Shown here in pieces: positions 51,413 through 60,275 of a stretch of DNA of 64,000 nt. Each line of letters begins with the position of its first letter. Position 1 is the first letter of the stretch. Under the pieces are notes generated by a model that did not search any database, had not been told where the DNA came from, and worked only from the letters and a program-made list of their open reading frames with translations. This DNA is from Priestia megaterium (lineage in GTDB: Bacteria; Bacillota; Bacilli; Bacillales; Bacillaceae_H), in NCBI RefSeq assembly GCF_009497655.1, contig NZ_CP023317.1, positions 1,951,501 through 2,015,500 on the forward strand, in the 5' to 3' direction. Position numbers and translations under genes: made by a program.

Positions 51413-52735
51413 ATGACACATCAAAGACAATTAAAGATAGGGGCTATTATTCATGGAGTGGGAGGAAACATGGGGGCATGGAGACACCCTGAAATTTTGT
51501 CAGATGCCAGCGTTAATTTCGGTTTTTACAAGCAGCAGGCTCAAAAAGCGGAAGAAGGAAAATTTGATTTAGTGTTCATTGCCGATGGGTTATATATTAA
51601 TGAAAAATCGCTTCCGCATTTTTTGAATCGTTTTGAACCTCTCACTATTCTATCAGCACTTGCTTCTGTCACTTCTCATATTGGTTTAGTTGGCACTCTA
51701 TCGACTTCGTATAGCGAGCCGTTTACGGTGGCTAGACAATTTGCTTCACTTGATCATATTAGCAGCGGCCGAGCAGGGTGGAATGTTGTAACATCTCCAT
51801 TGGAAGGATCTGCGCTTAACTATGGAAAAGAGCACCCCACTCATGATAAACGTTATAGAATAGCTGAAGAGTTTCTAGAGGTAACGAAGGGATTATGGGA
51901 TTCTTGGGAAGATGATGCATTTATTCGAAATAAAGAAACCGGACAATTTTTTGAAGAGAAAAAGCTGCATCGCTTGCACCACAAAGGGGAATTTTTTTCT
52001 GTAGAAGGTCCGTTAAACATTGGCCGCTCAGCTCAGGGGCAGCCCGTAGTGTTTCAAGCAGGCTCCTCTGAAAGCGGAAAAGATTTAGCAGCGAAAACGG
52101 CTGACGCAGTGTTTACGGGACAAGATAATTTAGAAGAAGCGAAAGCTTTTTACCAAGATGTAAAATCAAGAGCCGTAGCGCAAGGACGCAATGAAAACGA
52201 ACTTTTAATTTTCCCGGGAATAGGTCCTATCATTGGCAGTACAACCGAAGAAGCCGAAAGAAAATATGAAGAACTTGCTCAATTGGTAACAATTGAACAT
52301 GCGCTCAACTATTTAGGACGTTTTTTCGATCATTTTGATTTTTCACAGTTTCCATTAGATGAGGCGTTTCCTGATTTAGGGGATATCGGAAGTAATAGTT
52401 TCCGCAGTACAACTGATAAAATCAAAGAAAACGCTAAAAAACATAAGTGGACACTGCGAGAAGTGGCGCTGCGAATTGCTACACCTAAAACACAATTTAT
52501 TGGGACGCCAGAGCATATCGCTAATTTGATGCAACAGTGGTTTGAAGAAAAAGGAGCTGACGGCTTTATTATTCATTCAAGCGTTCCGCATGGCTTAGAT
52601 GACTTTGTTGAACACGTCGTACCGATACTGCAAGAAAGAGGCCTGTATCGTACAGAATACGAAGGGAGTACTTTAAGAAGTAACTTGCAATTGAATGTTC
52701 CTAAAAATCGTTACACACAGGTGAAAGTTAACTGA
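51413..52735 (+). CDS. cmoJ: FMN-dependent monooxygenase CmoJ-like
   Basis: A 440-residue luciferase-like monooxygenase of the NtaA/SnaA/DszA group, as B. subtilis YtnJ/CmoJ (442). ATG 51413 follows AAAAAGGAG; the earlier in-frame ATG at 51386 lies within the end of ribR. Motifs: [56 protein letters not shown] and WDSWEDDAF. It oxidises N-acetylated S-substituted cysteines, leading to C-S bond breakage. Cotranscribed with ribR and ended by a terminator. Confidence 0.87.
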   Translation: MTHQRQLKIGAIIHGVGGNMGAWRHPEILSDASVNFGFYKQQAQKAEEGKFDLVFIADGLYINEKSLPHFLNRFEPLTILSALASVTSHIGLVGTLSTSYSEPFTVARQFASLDHISSGRAGWNVVTSPLEGSALNYGKEHPTHDKRYRIAEEFLEVTKGLWDSWEDDAFIRNKETGQFFEEKKLHRLHHKGEFFSVEGPLNIGRSAQGQPVVFQAGSSESGKDLAAKTADAVFTGQDNLEEAKAFYQDVKSRAVAQGRNENELLIFPGIGPIIGSTTEEAERKYEELAQLVTIEHALNYLGRFFDHFDFSQFPLDEAFPDLGDIGSNSFRSTTDKIKENAKKHKWTLREVALRIATPKTQFIGTPEHIANLMQQWFEEKGADGFIIHSSVPHGLDDFVEHVVPILQERGLYRTEYEGSTLRSNLQLNVPKNRYTQVKVN

Positions 52736-52743
52736 AGTGGATT

Positions 52744-52772
52744 AAAAGAGACTCGAAGGAGTCTCTTTTTTT
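52744..52772 (+). terminator. Intrinsic terminator of the ribR-cmoJ unit
   Basis: AAAAGAGACTC pairs with GAGTCTCTTTT over 4 bases, with a T-run. Confidence 0.9.
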
Positions 52773-52871
52773 AATATTTTTAATATTAAAAATATGGTAA
52801 AATTATTTTTGTAGGTTATTCGTTTCAGTTCATAAGGCCTAAAGGGTTTTGAATACCCGGAAAGGAGTCAA

Positions 52872-53408
52872 ATGGAAAAAAGACATAAAAGTAAGAAGAA
52901 GCGTATGATCATTTCGATATCTTTATCCGTTCTTTTAGTCGGAGGAGGAGCGACAGGATGGATATTGTACCAAAACGGAAAAATTCCTTTTTTATCACAG
53001 CAAAGTATAAAGGCAAGTGCCATTAAGGTGAATCAACAAAAAGTTGATAAGCTGGAAAGCAGCGATCAGCAGGCAAAAGATTTTATAGCTGAACATCATG
53101 ACGTACTAAATGATTTGACGGGGTGGAGTGCCATTGAACACCCAGACTGGCCTGCTGTACAAGAAGAAGCAGCAGCCATTAAAAATACGATTGGCACCAT
53201 TGAAGTAAAAGATTCTGTTTTAAAGAAAGACTTTCAGCATATGGAAAAGCTCGCTGGACAGCTAGAGCAGACGAAAGATCAAGCACTGTTAAAAGAACTT
53301 CATCGTTATTTTCATGACTTAGATGTTGTGATCAATGAAGACGATGGATCAAATACATATTTTGATGTTACCAGCTATGGTAAATCAGTTGTAAAGACTT
53401 CTAAATGA
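52872..53408 (+). CDS. Hypothetical membrane-anchored exported protein
   Basis: No family recognised. AAAGGAG precedes the ATG. A very basic start (MEKRHKSKKKR) leads into one membrane helix (about 12-33); the remaining 145 residues are outside and mostly helical, with repeated charged heptads (KDFQHMEKLAGQLEQTKDQALLKELHRYFHDLD). Such proteins may sense or bind the wall. It lies between the sulfur locus and the amidase gene. No Cys in the exported part. Confidence 0.62.
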   Translation: MEKRHKSKKKRMIISISLSVLLVGGGATGWILYQNGKIPFLSQQSIKASAIKVNQQKVDKLESSDQQAKDFIAEHHDVLNDLTGWSAIEHPDWPAVQEEAAAIKNTIGTIEVKDSVLKKDFQHMEKLAGQLEQTKDQALLKELHRYFHDLDVVINEDDGSNTYFDVTSYGKSVVKTSK

Positions 53409-53453
53409 GCCATAGCAAAAAGCTTTATACATAAAAGTAGTTTTGTATAACAA

Positions 53454-53481
53454 ACGTCTTCGCTTATTTATGCATATGCTA
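53454..53481 (+). promoter_or_regulatory. Possible sigma-K promoter before the amidase gene
   Basis: AC (53454-53455), 17 bases, CATATGCTA (53473-53481), fitting the sigma-K pattern AC-N17-CATANNNTA. The predicted start point would fall at the edge of the ribosome site, which weakens the claim. A late mother-cell promoter would fit a CwlC-like enzyme. Confidence 0.28.
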
Positions 53482-53504
53482 GGAATAAGGAGGAGACAGG
53501 TTAT

Positions 53505-54506
53505 ATGAAAAAAATTTATTTAGATGCAGGTCACGGAGGGGCAGATCTAGGAGCTGTAGCCAGCGGGTTATATGAAAAAGACGTAGTGTTAGCTGTTCAA
53601 CAGTACATCATCTCTTTTCTTTCTACTCACTATCAAGGATTTTCTCTTTGCACAACGCGTACAACCGATGTGTTTTTGTCATTAAATGAACGGGTCAACA
53701 AAGCCAATGTGTGGGGGGCTGATATATACTTATCTATTCATATAAATTCAGGTGGCGAAACGGGATATGAAGATTTTATTTATAGCAAAAATATAAATAA
53801 CCAAACCATTGTGTTACGAAACGATATTCACGATCATGTGAAATTTGTTCTCGCTAAATACAATCACTCTAACCGAGGCAGGAAATTAGCTAATTATAGT
53901 GTGTTAAGGCGTTCATATATGCCGTCTGTATTAACTGAAATTGGGTTTATTGATACAGAACACGATGCAAAGCTCTTAAAAAATCCTCAATTTCTAAAAG
54001 ATATGGGGGTGGCATATGCAAAAGGGATTGCGCAGTTTTTAAACTTAGAGCCTAAATCTACAAATTCTGTGGGAGATCCTGACGAGGAAGGGTTTCTAAA
54101 GCCTACTTTTTTATATAAACCTTTATGGATAAAAACAACCGAGGATAAGGAGACGTATAAGTATATCAATATGTCAGAGAGAACAGGTTATTTAAAAAAG
54201 AATACCCTCTTTCAAGTTTATAGTGAAACGCATGCAGCCTGGATAATTGATGGAGAACATTTTATTGAAAAAAAAGATACAATCATTGAAGGAGAAACTA
54301 TCACAACTGCGGAATTAACAAAAGAGAATATGGAAACATTAAAAGTGTTTGTGACGAAAGAAAAGTTAGAAACAGCGGTAACCTTTTCTGAAGAAGGAGC
54401 TGCGGTAGCCATCTTTACACTTCACGATAAAAAAATATTGAATGTAAAAGCATTTTTAGATAGAGAAAAATGGTGGTACAAAGCTGAACGGATAAAAACA
54501 TCGTGA
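53505..54506 (+). CDS. Amidase_3 N-acetylmuramoyl-L-alanine amidase, CwlC-like
   Basis: Cell-wall hydrolase cutting between muramic acid and the stem peptide. Zinc residues are visible: His in LDAGHGG, Glu at YEKD, His in LSIHINSGG and the catalytic Glu in LTEIGFID. The domain covers about residues 1-185; the C-terminal 150 residues form an unrecognised, probably wall-binding region. There is no signal peptide, as in CwlC of B. subtilis, which lyses the mother cell from inside, or as in phage endolysins. GGAGGAG precedes the ATG. No other phage gene is near, so a sporulation role is favoured. Confidence 0.8.
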   Translation: MKKIYLDAGHGGADLGAVASGLYEKDVVLAVQQYIISFLSTHYQGFSLCTTRTTDVFLSLNERVNKANVWGADIYLSIHINSGGETGYEDFIYSKNINNQTIVLRNDIHDHVKFVLAKYNHSNRGRKLANYSVLRRSYMPSVLTEIGFIDTEHDAKLLKNPQFLKDMGVAYAKGIAQFLNLEPKSTNSVGDPDEEGFLKPTFLYKPLWIKTTEDKETYKYINMSERTGYLKKNTLFQVYSETHAAWIIDGEHFIEKKDTIIEGETITTAELTKENMETLKVFVTKEKLETAVTFSEEGAAVAIFTLHDKKILNVKAFLDREKWWYKAERIKTS

Positions 54507-54609
54507 AGAAACCTGCTTGTTTTTTTGAAGCTTTCACCCTAGTAATTTTACTTATTTTTGATAGAATATAAAGAGCTGAATCGTAAAGATGTATAAAGGT
54601 GTGATGGAA

Positions 54610-54783
54610 ATGGAAGAGCAACAAGAAGCGATTGATTTAACAAAAGTATATGTATATGAGGAGTTTCCGGATAAAGTTGCAGGCAGATGCGATAACTGTG
54701 GACATGTGAAATTTAAAAGCTTAGTAAAAGACTTTATTTTTATCCGTACATGCGCAAAGTGCGGCATGAAAAAAAGTATTTAA
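54610..54783 (+). CDS. Small zinc-ribbon protein (57 aa)
   Basis: ATG 54610 lies seven bases after AAAGGTG; two earlier in-frame ATG codons (54589, 54604) are upstream of or too close to it. Two CxxC pairs (CDNCGH and CAKCGM) make a zinc ribbon. The N-terminus is acidic. Such short ribbons often bind nucleic acid or act as partner subunits; function unknown. Ends in a strong terminator. Confidence 0.6.
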   Translation: MEEQQEAIDLTKVYVYEEFPDKVAGRCDNCGHVKFKSLVKDFIFIRTCAKCGMKKSI

Positions 54784-54800
54784 ATCCCTACTTCTTTATA

Positions 54801-54838
54801 AAAAACGCTCTTTTCTAAAATGAAAAGAGCGTTTTTTC
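54801..54838. terminator. Bidirectional terminator
   Basis: AAAAACGCTCTTTTC (54801-54815) pairs with GAAAAGAGCGTTTTT (54822-54836). It serves the zinc-ribbon gene and the convergent MobC-like gene. Confidence 0.92.
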
Positions 54839-54839
54839 T

Positions 54840-55220
54840 CTATTTAACGTATAAATGATCGCTAAGCTGCTCTGAAATAGTTTCTACATCTTCTTGCACA
54901 TGTTTTTGTTTTTTCATCATTTCTAACAGGATTTGTTCAAGGTTCTGTGAATGATTTTGCTTATCTTTTGGTTTATGTAAATACTTTGCGATTTGATGCA
55001 TATTATTGCTTAGCCGGCTTAGCTCAGACTCAATTTTTCGCAGGTTAACTAATAGTTCCACACCTGCTTCTTTGCCGATTAAAGGCGGCTTAACTTTTCC
55101 ATCCATAATAAATTTTCGAATGAGAGACGTTCGTTTTAAATTATAGTGTTCAATAAGTTCCTCTAATTTTTCTTTTTCTTCTTCATTCAACTTAATTGCT
55201 GGAATGCTGTGTCCTCTCAT
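54840..55220 (-). CDS. MobC-like relaxosome accessory protein, orphan
   Basis: A 126-residue protein with a probable ribbon-helix-helix start (IPAIKLNEEEKEKLEELIEHYNLKRTSLIRKFIM) and the MobC-like block ELLVNLRKIESELSRLSNNMHQIAKYLHK. MobC proteins help relaxases open plasmid transfer origins. No relaxase, transfer origin or plasmid gene was found beside it. The start at 55220 is chosen for GAAAGGAG; the frame extends to 55259 without a ribosome site. It could be a relic of an integrated plasmid or a domesticated DNA-binding protein. Confidence 0.65.
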   Translation of the reverse strand: MRGHSIPAIKLNEEEKEKLEELIEHYNLKRTSLIRKFIMDGKVKPPLIGKEAGVELLVNLRKIESELSRLSNNMHQIAKYLHKPKDKQNHSQNLEQILLEMMKKQKHVQEDVETISEQLSDHLYVK

Positions 55221-55691
55221 AAGGTATCTCCTTTCAAGAGCAGTTCTTGCTGCGTTCAATCATATGTAAACATTCTCTTGTCTTTAATAATAGCAACCTT
55301 TTCCATGGTTAACTATGGTGAAAAGTTACTAAAATGTCGAACGTACAGTCTGTTAAAAAACTGGTAAATTAAGAAATTTGGTTTAGTAATAGTTGAATTA
55401 TAGAAGTAATGTCATTATCTACAATATTGCTGCTTTATTAAAAAGGCAGCCAAAGGGATGAATATACCGCCTTTGTACTCACCATTTTTGAAAGCGCAGC
55501 TTTAAAGAAGAGGGATGGTTTTTATCATTTTTTCCTCCTACCACATCTTTCCTCCTAGTAACTCTGTCGAATCTTCTAGACTATTGTCTCAAGGGAATAG
55601 AAAGAAAGAAGACGAAATGGTTGAGAACGAGGTAAAGTCATATTATGTCTTTATTTACCTCATTTACATACTTTACGGGGGAGGAATACGT
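55221..55691. other. Divergent intergenic region upstream of the amidase gene
   Basis: AT-rich DNA. A frame through this stretch opens at 55515, but its first 59 codons lack a ribosome site and give a non-signal-like sequence, so it is treated as leader. CAAAGG and CCTTTG (around 55451-55475) form a weak inverted repeat. No other structure was recognised. Confidence 0.5.
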
Positions 55692-57551
55692 TTGAAACTA
55701 AAAAAACGATTTAAACTAAACAAGATAGGGGCAGCCATGCTTGCGGCTGGGGTGATATGTACAGGTTATACGCCTATTCATATGCTACAAGCGCCTCTAG
55801 TCGCTCAGGCTGCAGAGAATCAGTCGGACTCTTTGGAGCTAGCATTTGCACAAGCATCTAAAGAATTTGGTGTGCCAGCTTCGCTTTTAAAAGCAATTTC
55901 CTACAACAAGTCGCGCTGGGAAAGTCATAATGGAAAACCCAGCGCAGCCGGGGGATACGGCCTGATGCATTTAACAGACATCCCTTCTTTAGAAGATGGA
56001 AAAGGAAATGGAGCTGCGCCTTCAAAGCCAGCATATGACAAACAGCAAACGCTCTCCTTAGCTGCTAAGCTGCTTAAATCAGATAAAGAAAGATTAAAAA
56101 ATGACCCTGTGCAAAATATTCGTGGTGGCGCTGCTGTACTAGCTTTTATTGCAAAGGACAAAAATGGAAACGTACCGTCTACTGATCAGAAATGGTACGA
56201 CGCAGTCGCCGCTTACAGTTCTTCTCAAGATAAAGAAAACGCTCAAGTATTTGCCGATGATGTATATGAAACGCTGGAAAAAGGGGCAGAGCGTACAACA
56301 TCAGATGGACAGCATCTTAAAATTTCTCCTCAACATATAGGTATGTCGATTCCTCGTGCTGAAAATTCCAATACGAATAAAGCGGATTGTCCGGCATCTT
56401 TAAAATGTGAATATATTCCTGCTTTTTACGGGAAATTCAGCGAAAGTCCTTCAGATTACGGAAACTATGATATTGCAAATCGTCAAAAATCAGATGTTCG
56501 CTATATTGTTATTCACGATACAGAAGTAAGTTATGACGGAACCATTGATTTGTTTGCTAACCCTAATAGAGCAGCTGCAAACTATGTCATACGTTCAAGT
56601 GATGGCCACATTGCACAGATGATCCATAACAAAGATGTAGCATGGCATGCAGGAAACTGGTATTTTAATACGCACAGTATTGGAATCGAACATGAAGGGT
56701 TCGCCCTTGAAGGATCCACGTGGTTTACAGAAGAAATGTACCGTTCTTCAGCAAGACTCGTACGCCACCTTGCCAAAGAATATCATATTCCATTAGACCG
56801 AGCTCATATTATCGGTCATGACGAGGTACCGGGTTTGTCTCCTAAGGCTCAATCAGGTATGCATTCGGATCCCGGGCCGTTTTGGGATTGGGGGCACTAT
56901 ATGGATTTAGTAGGAAGCCCAGTCGAGCGCCAGCATACAAGCAAACTAGCCGTTACAATTAATCCCGTCTTTGAAAACAATCAGCCAGAGGTATCAGATG
57001 CACCAAAGCAGCCGGCCAACTTTGTGTATTTGCATCAAGCTCCGAGCAATGATTCACCGCTACTGAATGAGCCTGCAGCTTCAGGGCCAGGAACGAAACA
57101 AACGTTAGACTGGGGAAGCAAAGCTGTAACGGGCCAAACGTACGCAGTGGCTGAGACAAAAGGAGAATGGACAGCGATTTGGTACGGAGGACAAAAAGCC
57201 TGGTTTTACAATCCGCATAATAAAAATACGAGTAAAGGTACGGGCATATTATTAACGCCAAAAGCAGGAAAAGAAGGCATTCAAGTGTACGGAGGAGCTT
57301 TCCCGGAAGCTTCAGCCTATCCTTCTGATATCCCGGTTAAAGACATGGTCCCACTTCAGTATACAATCTCTCCGGATCAGGTGTACGTAGGGGTAGAAAA
57401 AGTAAGGAGTGACTATTACTATGCACCCACTTTTACAACAAATCCAAACGATCACAAAATGATTGTGGGAAAAGATGAATATTATCAAATTTATTTTAAT
57501 CACCGCTATGCGTTTGTGAAAGCTTCGGATGTAGAGATTAAAAAACAATAG
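55692..57551 (+). CDS. Secreted amidase with N-terminal lysozyme-like domain
   Basis: Secreted 619-residue wall hydrolase. TTG 55692 follows GGGGGAGGA and gives a proper signal peptide (basic start, hydrophobic core, cleavage near AQAAEN). Residues 45-195 resemble a transglycosylase/lysozyme-like domain (FGVPASLLKAISYNKSRWESH, GGYGLMHLTD, NIRGGAAVLAF). Residues 250-430 are an Amidase_2 domain with zinc His in YIVIHDTE, Glu in GIEHEGF and His in HSDPGPFWDW. The last 170 residues look like SH3-type wall-binding repeats. The lysozyme-like Glu is not clear (the usual ES motif reads NKSRWES), so only amidase activity is secure. Confidence 0.83.
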   Translation: MKLKKRFKLNKIGAAMLAAGVICTGYTPIHMLQAPLVAQAAENQSDSLELAFAQASKEFGVPASLLKAISYNKSRWESHNGKPSAAGGYGLMHLTDIPSLEDGKGNGAAPSKPAYDKQQTLSLAAKLLKSDKERLKNDPVQNIRGGAAVLAFIAKDKNGNVPSTDQKWYDAVAAYSSSQDKENAQVFADDVYETLEKGAERTTSDGQHLKISPQHIGMSIPRAENSNTNKADCPASLKCEYIPAFYGKFSESPSDYGNYDIANRQKSDVRYIVIHDTEVSYDGTIDLFANPNRAAANYVIRSSDGHIAQMIHNKDVAWHAGNWYFNTHSIGIEHEGFALEGSTWFTEEMYRSSARLVRHLAKEYHIPLDRAHIIGHDEVPGLSPKAQSGMHSDPGPFWDWGHYMDLVGSPVERQHTSKLAVTINPVFENNQPEVSDAPKQPANFVYLHQAPSNDSPLLNEPAASGPGTKQTLDWGSKAVTGQTYAVAETKGEWTAIWYGGQKAWFYNPHNKNTSKGTGILLTPKAGKEGIQVYGGAFPEASAYPSDIPVKDMVPLQYTISPDQVYVGVEKVRSDYYYAPTFTTNPNDHKMIVGKDEYYQIYFNHRYAFVKASDVEIKKQ

Positions 57552-57566
57552 AATAGAGTGTTAAAA

Positions 57567-57616
57567 GAAAGGAAGAGACAGGGTGTATAAAGGGTTTGTT
57601 TCTTCCTTTCCTTTTT
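57567..57616 (+). terminator. Intrinsic terminator of the amidase gene
   Basis: GAAAGGAAGAGAC (57567-57579) pairs with GTTTCTTCCTTTC (57598-57610) with one G-T pair, and CTTTTT follows. Confidence 0.78.
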
Positions 57617-57706
57617 AAAACCACAAAAATTCAGAATGTTATTGATGATTTTTCCTTATAATGGTTTTTTAGCTTATTATCTTTTTAAAAAAGGAAGGAA
57701 TGTCCT

Positions 57707-58609
57707 GTGATTATAATTAAGCCTTTAAGTCAGTGTTCTTTTTCTGATGCGCTAGAAGCATTTAATAAGGGTTTTGAAGATTATTACATTCCGGTTGAGA
57801 TGTCACTAGATCAATTCATTTGTAGGTTTGGTGTGGATCGTTTATCTGTCGAGCATTCTTTTGTAGCTTTTTATAATGACACACCAGCTGGAATTATGTT
57901 AAATGGAATAAAAAGAGTCAAAGGAAAGAAACATGCTTGGAATGGAGGTACAAGTGTAGCATTCCTTTACCGAAAAATGGGAATTGGTGAAGCCTTACTA
58001 AAAGCTACACTTGAGAAATATCAGCAGCAAGGAGTAGTGGAAGCCAGTCTGGAAGCATTTACAGTCAATAAAAAAGCCATTCACCTTTATGAGAAATATG
58101 GATATGAAATTGTAGATACGCTTTTCTTTCTAAAGCATAGAGGTAGTTTTCCCGCTTCTTTACTTAAAAAGAAGAATCAGCTTGCGTATTCGTTAAAGCG
58201 AAGGCTTGCAAAAGATATTCAGAACCTACCCTTTTATACATACGACGTTCCGTGGAAAAATCAATTTGACTGTATTTGTGATGGAGAATCGTTTATTGCG
58301 TTGAATGAAAGAAACGAAGAAGTTGGCTATCTATTATTTCAAAAGAATTTTTCTTCCATAGGCATCGTGAATTCCGTTACTTTTTATCAAGGAAGCGTTA
58401 AGGAACATATCTCAAATTCAGAGGACGTTCTGGCCTTTTTATTAGCAACCATTTTTAATATGTATGGACCAATTGCTTACAATACACATAATGTACCTGA
58501 AAAAGGAAATAGCTTACTCGTGAAAATGTTAAAATCATTTGGTTTTCAAGATTTATATACAGATGAAGGAATCAAACTTGAGCAGGTGTTTATGAAAAAA
58601 CAACTTTAA
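57707..58609 (+). CDS. Two-part GNAT-family acetyltransferase
   Basis: A 300-residue protein beginning at GTG 57707 behind AAGGAAGGAA. The N-terminal half is a GNAT acetyltransferase with the acetyl-CoA motif VAFLYRKMGIGEALLKATLEK and FTVNKKAIHLYEKYGYE. The C-terminal half (about 160-300) has a weaker GNAT-like pattern (VGYLLFQKNFSSIGIVNS...) without a clear CoA-binding loop, as in tandem GNAT proteins where one half has become structural. Substrate unknown. Single gene with terminator. Confidence 0.75.
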   Translation: MIIIKPLSQCSFSDALEAFNKGFEDYYIPVEMSLDQFICRFGVDRLSVEHSFVAFYNDTPAGIMLNGIKRVKGKKHAWNGGTSVAFLYRKMGIGEALLKATLEKYQQQGVVEASLEAFTVNKKAIHLYEKYGYEIVDTLFFLKHRGSFPASLLKKKNQLAYSLKRRLAKDIQNLPFYTYDVPWKNQFDCICDGESFIALNERNEEVGYLLFQKNFSSIGIVNSVTFYQGSVKEHISNSEDVLAFLLATIFNMYGPIAYNTHNVPEKGNSLLVKMLKSFGFQDLYTDEGIKLEQVFMKKQL

Positions 58610-58632
58610 AAAGCGGCAATGGGCCGCTTTTA
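58608..58632. terminator. Bidirectional terminator
   Basis: AAAGCGGC (58610-58617) pairs with GCCGCTTT (58623-58630). It lies between the convergent acetyltransferase and lipoprotein genes. Confidence 0.75.
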
Positions 58633-59175
58633 CTGCATTTCCGTAATTGGATGTGCATCATAAAATTCCTCGATTTTTTCTTGCTGCCCTTCGTATTTTG
58701 CTTTCCATGCTTGAGTCCCGTCCTTATAATTGCGCAGATCTGTTCCGTAGAAGTCGGTTAACTCTTTTCGAGTAATCGTGATTGTCTGAGGAACAGTCGT
58801 GTTAATAGTAAAGTGAACGCTGTCAACATTTTGTACGGCAGAAAGTAAAATGGTTGCGTTATGTAAAAGTGTACGTTTAGTTTTAACAGACGTCCAGCTT
58901 TTTTCAAACGCATGCTGATTATCTGTTGCAGCGTAGTTAATTGCTAAGTAGTAAGGTTTTTGCGCATTTTGAAAAGTTATACCTTTTAAATAAACGTGTC
59001 CTGGAAGTTTATTTGTTATTTCTTCTATTGAAGTATCACGTTTTAAAGAAGAAGTATGATGAATAGAAGAAGCAGAGACTCTTTCAGCAGACAGATTATT
59101 ATGAGGTGCATAGGCACACCCTGATAGGCAAGTGAGCACTATACAAAGTGTAAGAGAAGCATCTATTTTTTTCAT
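58630..59175 (-). CDS. Hypothetical lipoprotein
   Basis: No family recognised. The 181-residue product has a lipoprotein signal peptide with lipobox CLSGC followed by AYAPHNN. The mature part is mixed alpha/beta (HVYLKGITFQNAQKPYYLAINYA; VDSVHFTINTTVPQTITITRKELTDFYG), a pattern like small DUF4825-type lipoproteins of bacilli. AAGGAG precedes the ATG. It lies upstream of no coupled gene; the ZIP transporter gene is 83 bp before it in the same direction. Confidence 0.68.
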   Translation of the reverse strand: MKKIDASLTLCIVLTCLSGCAYAPHNNLSAERVSASSIHHTSSLKRDTSIEEITNKLPGHVYLKGITFQNAQKPYYLAINYAATDNQHAFEKSWTSVKTKRTLLHNATILLSAVQNVDSVHFTINTTVPQTITITRKELTDFYGTDLRNYKDGTQAWKAKYEGQQEKIEEFYDAHPITEMQ

Positions 59176-59258
59176 AATGGTAACTCCTTTTGTTTATATC
59201 TACTTGTAAAGACGAAAGACCTACACTTTTTGTTTCATACAAAATATAAATTTATTCA

Positions 59259-59990
59259 TTAAAAAGACAGATAATCCAAAATAATAGAAGTTAATAACCC
59301 TAATGAAGCAATAAAACCAATAACAGGACCACCTTCTTCAAAAGCTTCCGGCAACATCGTAGAAGCAACCATGGCCACAATTCCACCACCGGCAAATGAG
59401 GCAATAAAGCCCATCATGTTTGGGGTAGCGTCTTGAAGAAATAGATATCCAATCCAAGAGCAAAGAGCTGATATAAAGAAGACCGAAAGCCATAATGAAA
59501 AAATTTTCTTTCGCTTATATTGGCTTTTTAGTAGTCCGCTTGTCCCGGAGATTCCTTCCGGTATATTGCTGATAAAAATAGAAACAACAAGCAGCCAGCT
59601 AACGTGGTGCTGTTCAATCAAACTTGCGCCAATCATTAGTGATTCAGGTATAGCATCCATAATGGTACCAATAAAAATGGCTAGTCCTGAGCTAGCTGGG
59701 ACAAGGTGGTTTGAACGTTTTCTTTTGTGAGCACCTTTTTTAGCTAAAGACATATCAAGAAGAGTAAAAAGTGCTGCGCCTGTTAAGAAGCCTAAAGAAG
59801 AAGCAATAATTCCCGCTTCTTTTACCGAATCTTGAATGAGCTCGTAAGCAGCAGCTCCTAACAAAACGCCCGTGCCAAAAGCCATAATATAAGCAGTCAA
59901 CTGTTTTTTTAAAGGTACAAAAATAGCTATAATAGCTCCAATTAATACAGCTGAGCCTGAGACACCACCCCACATAAGGGCATCTATCAC
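59259..59990 (-). CDS. ZIP-family metal transporter
   Basis: A 243-residue membrane protein with about seven to eight helices. The two metal-site motifs of ZIP proteins are visible: MDAIPESLMIGASL and SNIPEGISGTSGL, plus the late LPEAFEEGG. These carriers move Zn2+ or other divalent ions into the cytoplasm. A basic, histidine-poor loop (KKGAHKRKRSNH) follows helix 3. The start is GTG at 59990 with a weak ribosome site, so the N-terminus is uncertain by a few residues. Confidence 0.82.
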   Translation of the reverse strand: MIDALMWGGVSGSAVLIGAIIAIFVPLKKQLTAYIMAFGTGVLLGAAAYELIQDSVKEAGIIASSLGFLTGAALFTLLDMSLAKKGAHKRKRSNHLVPASSGLAIFIGTIMDAIPESLMIGASLIEQHHVSWLLVVSIFISNIPEGISGTSGLLKSQYKRKKIFSLWLSVFFISALCSWIGYLFLQDATPNMMGFIASFAGGGIVAMVASTMLPEAFEEGGPVIGFIASLGLLTSIILDYLSF

Positions 59991-60275
59991 ATGAGATCCC
60001 TACTTTCTTGCGTACTTATTTGTAGTGTAACCATCTATGTGATTATTATGAAACAAGATAAAAGAACTAAAAAAATGGAAAAGAATCACTGATTTAGACC
60101 TTAAATAAAATAAGTCTTCTGTATAATTGACAAAATTTTCTGATTATGTCCGTTGAAAGTGAAAAAACCTTGTGATAGTCTGATCAAAAGATATAAAGAT
60201 GGAAAAAAATTCTTTCATCTGTAGAAGGTCAAAAAACTTAATGAGGTCACTTTTAAACGAAAGAAGGAAGACGAG

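Noticed and set aside
53505-54506. Prophage endolysin
   Set aside because: No holin, structural or integrase genes are near; a sporulation or autolytic amidase is simpler.
55515-55691. Longer N-terminus of the secreted amidase
   Set aside because: No ribosome site and no signal-like sequence; TTG 55692 has both.
60134-60148. CodY-like box upstream of the CYP109-like gene
   Set aside because: 12 of 15 positions match, but mismatches fall in one half-site and no promoter could be placed around it; mentioned only in the gene entry.
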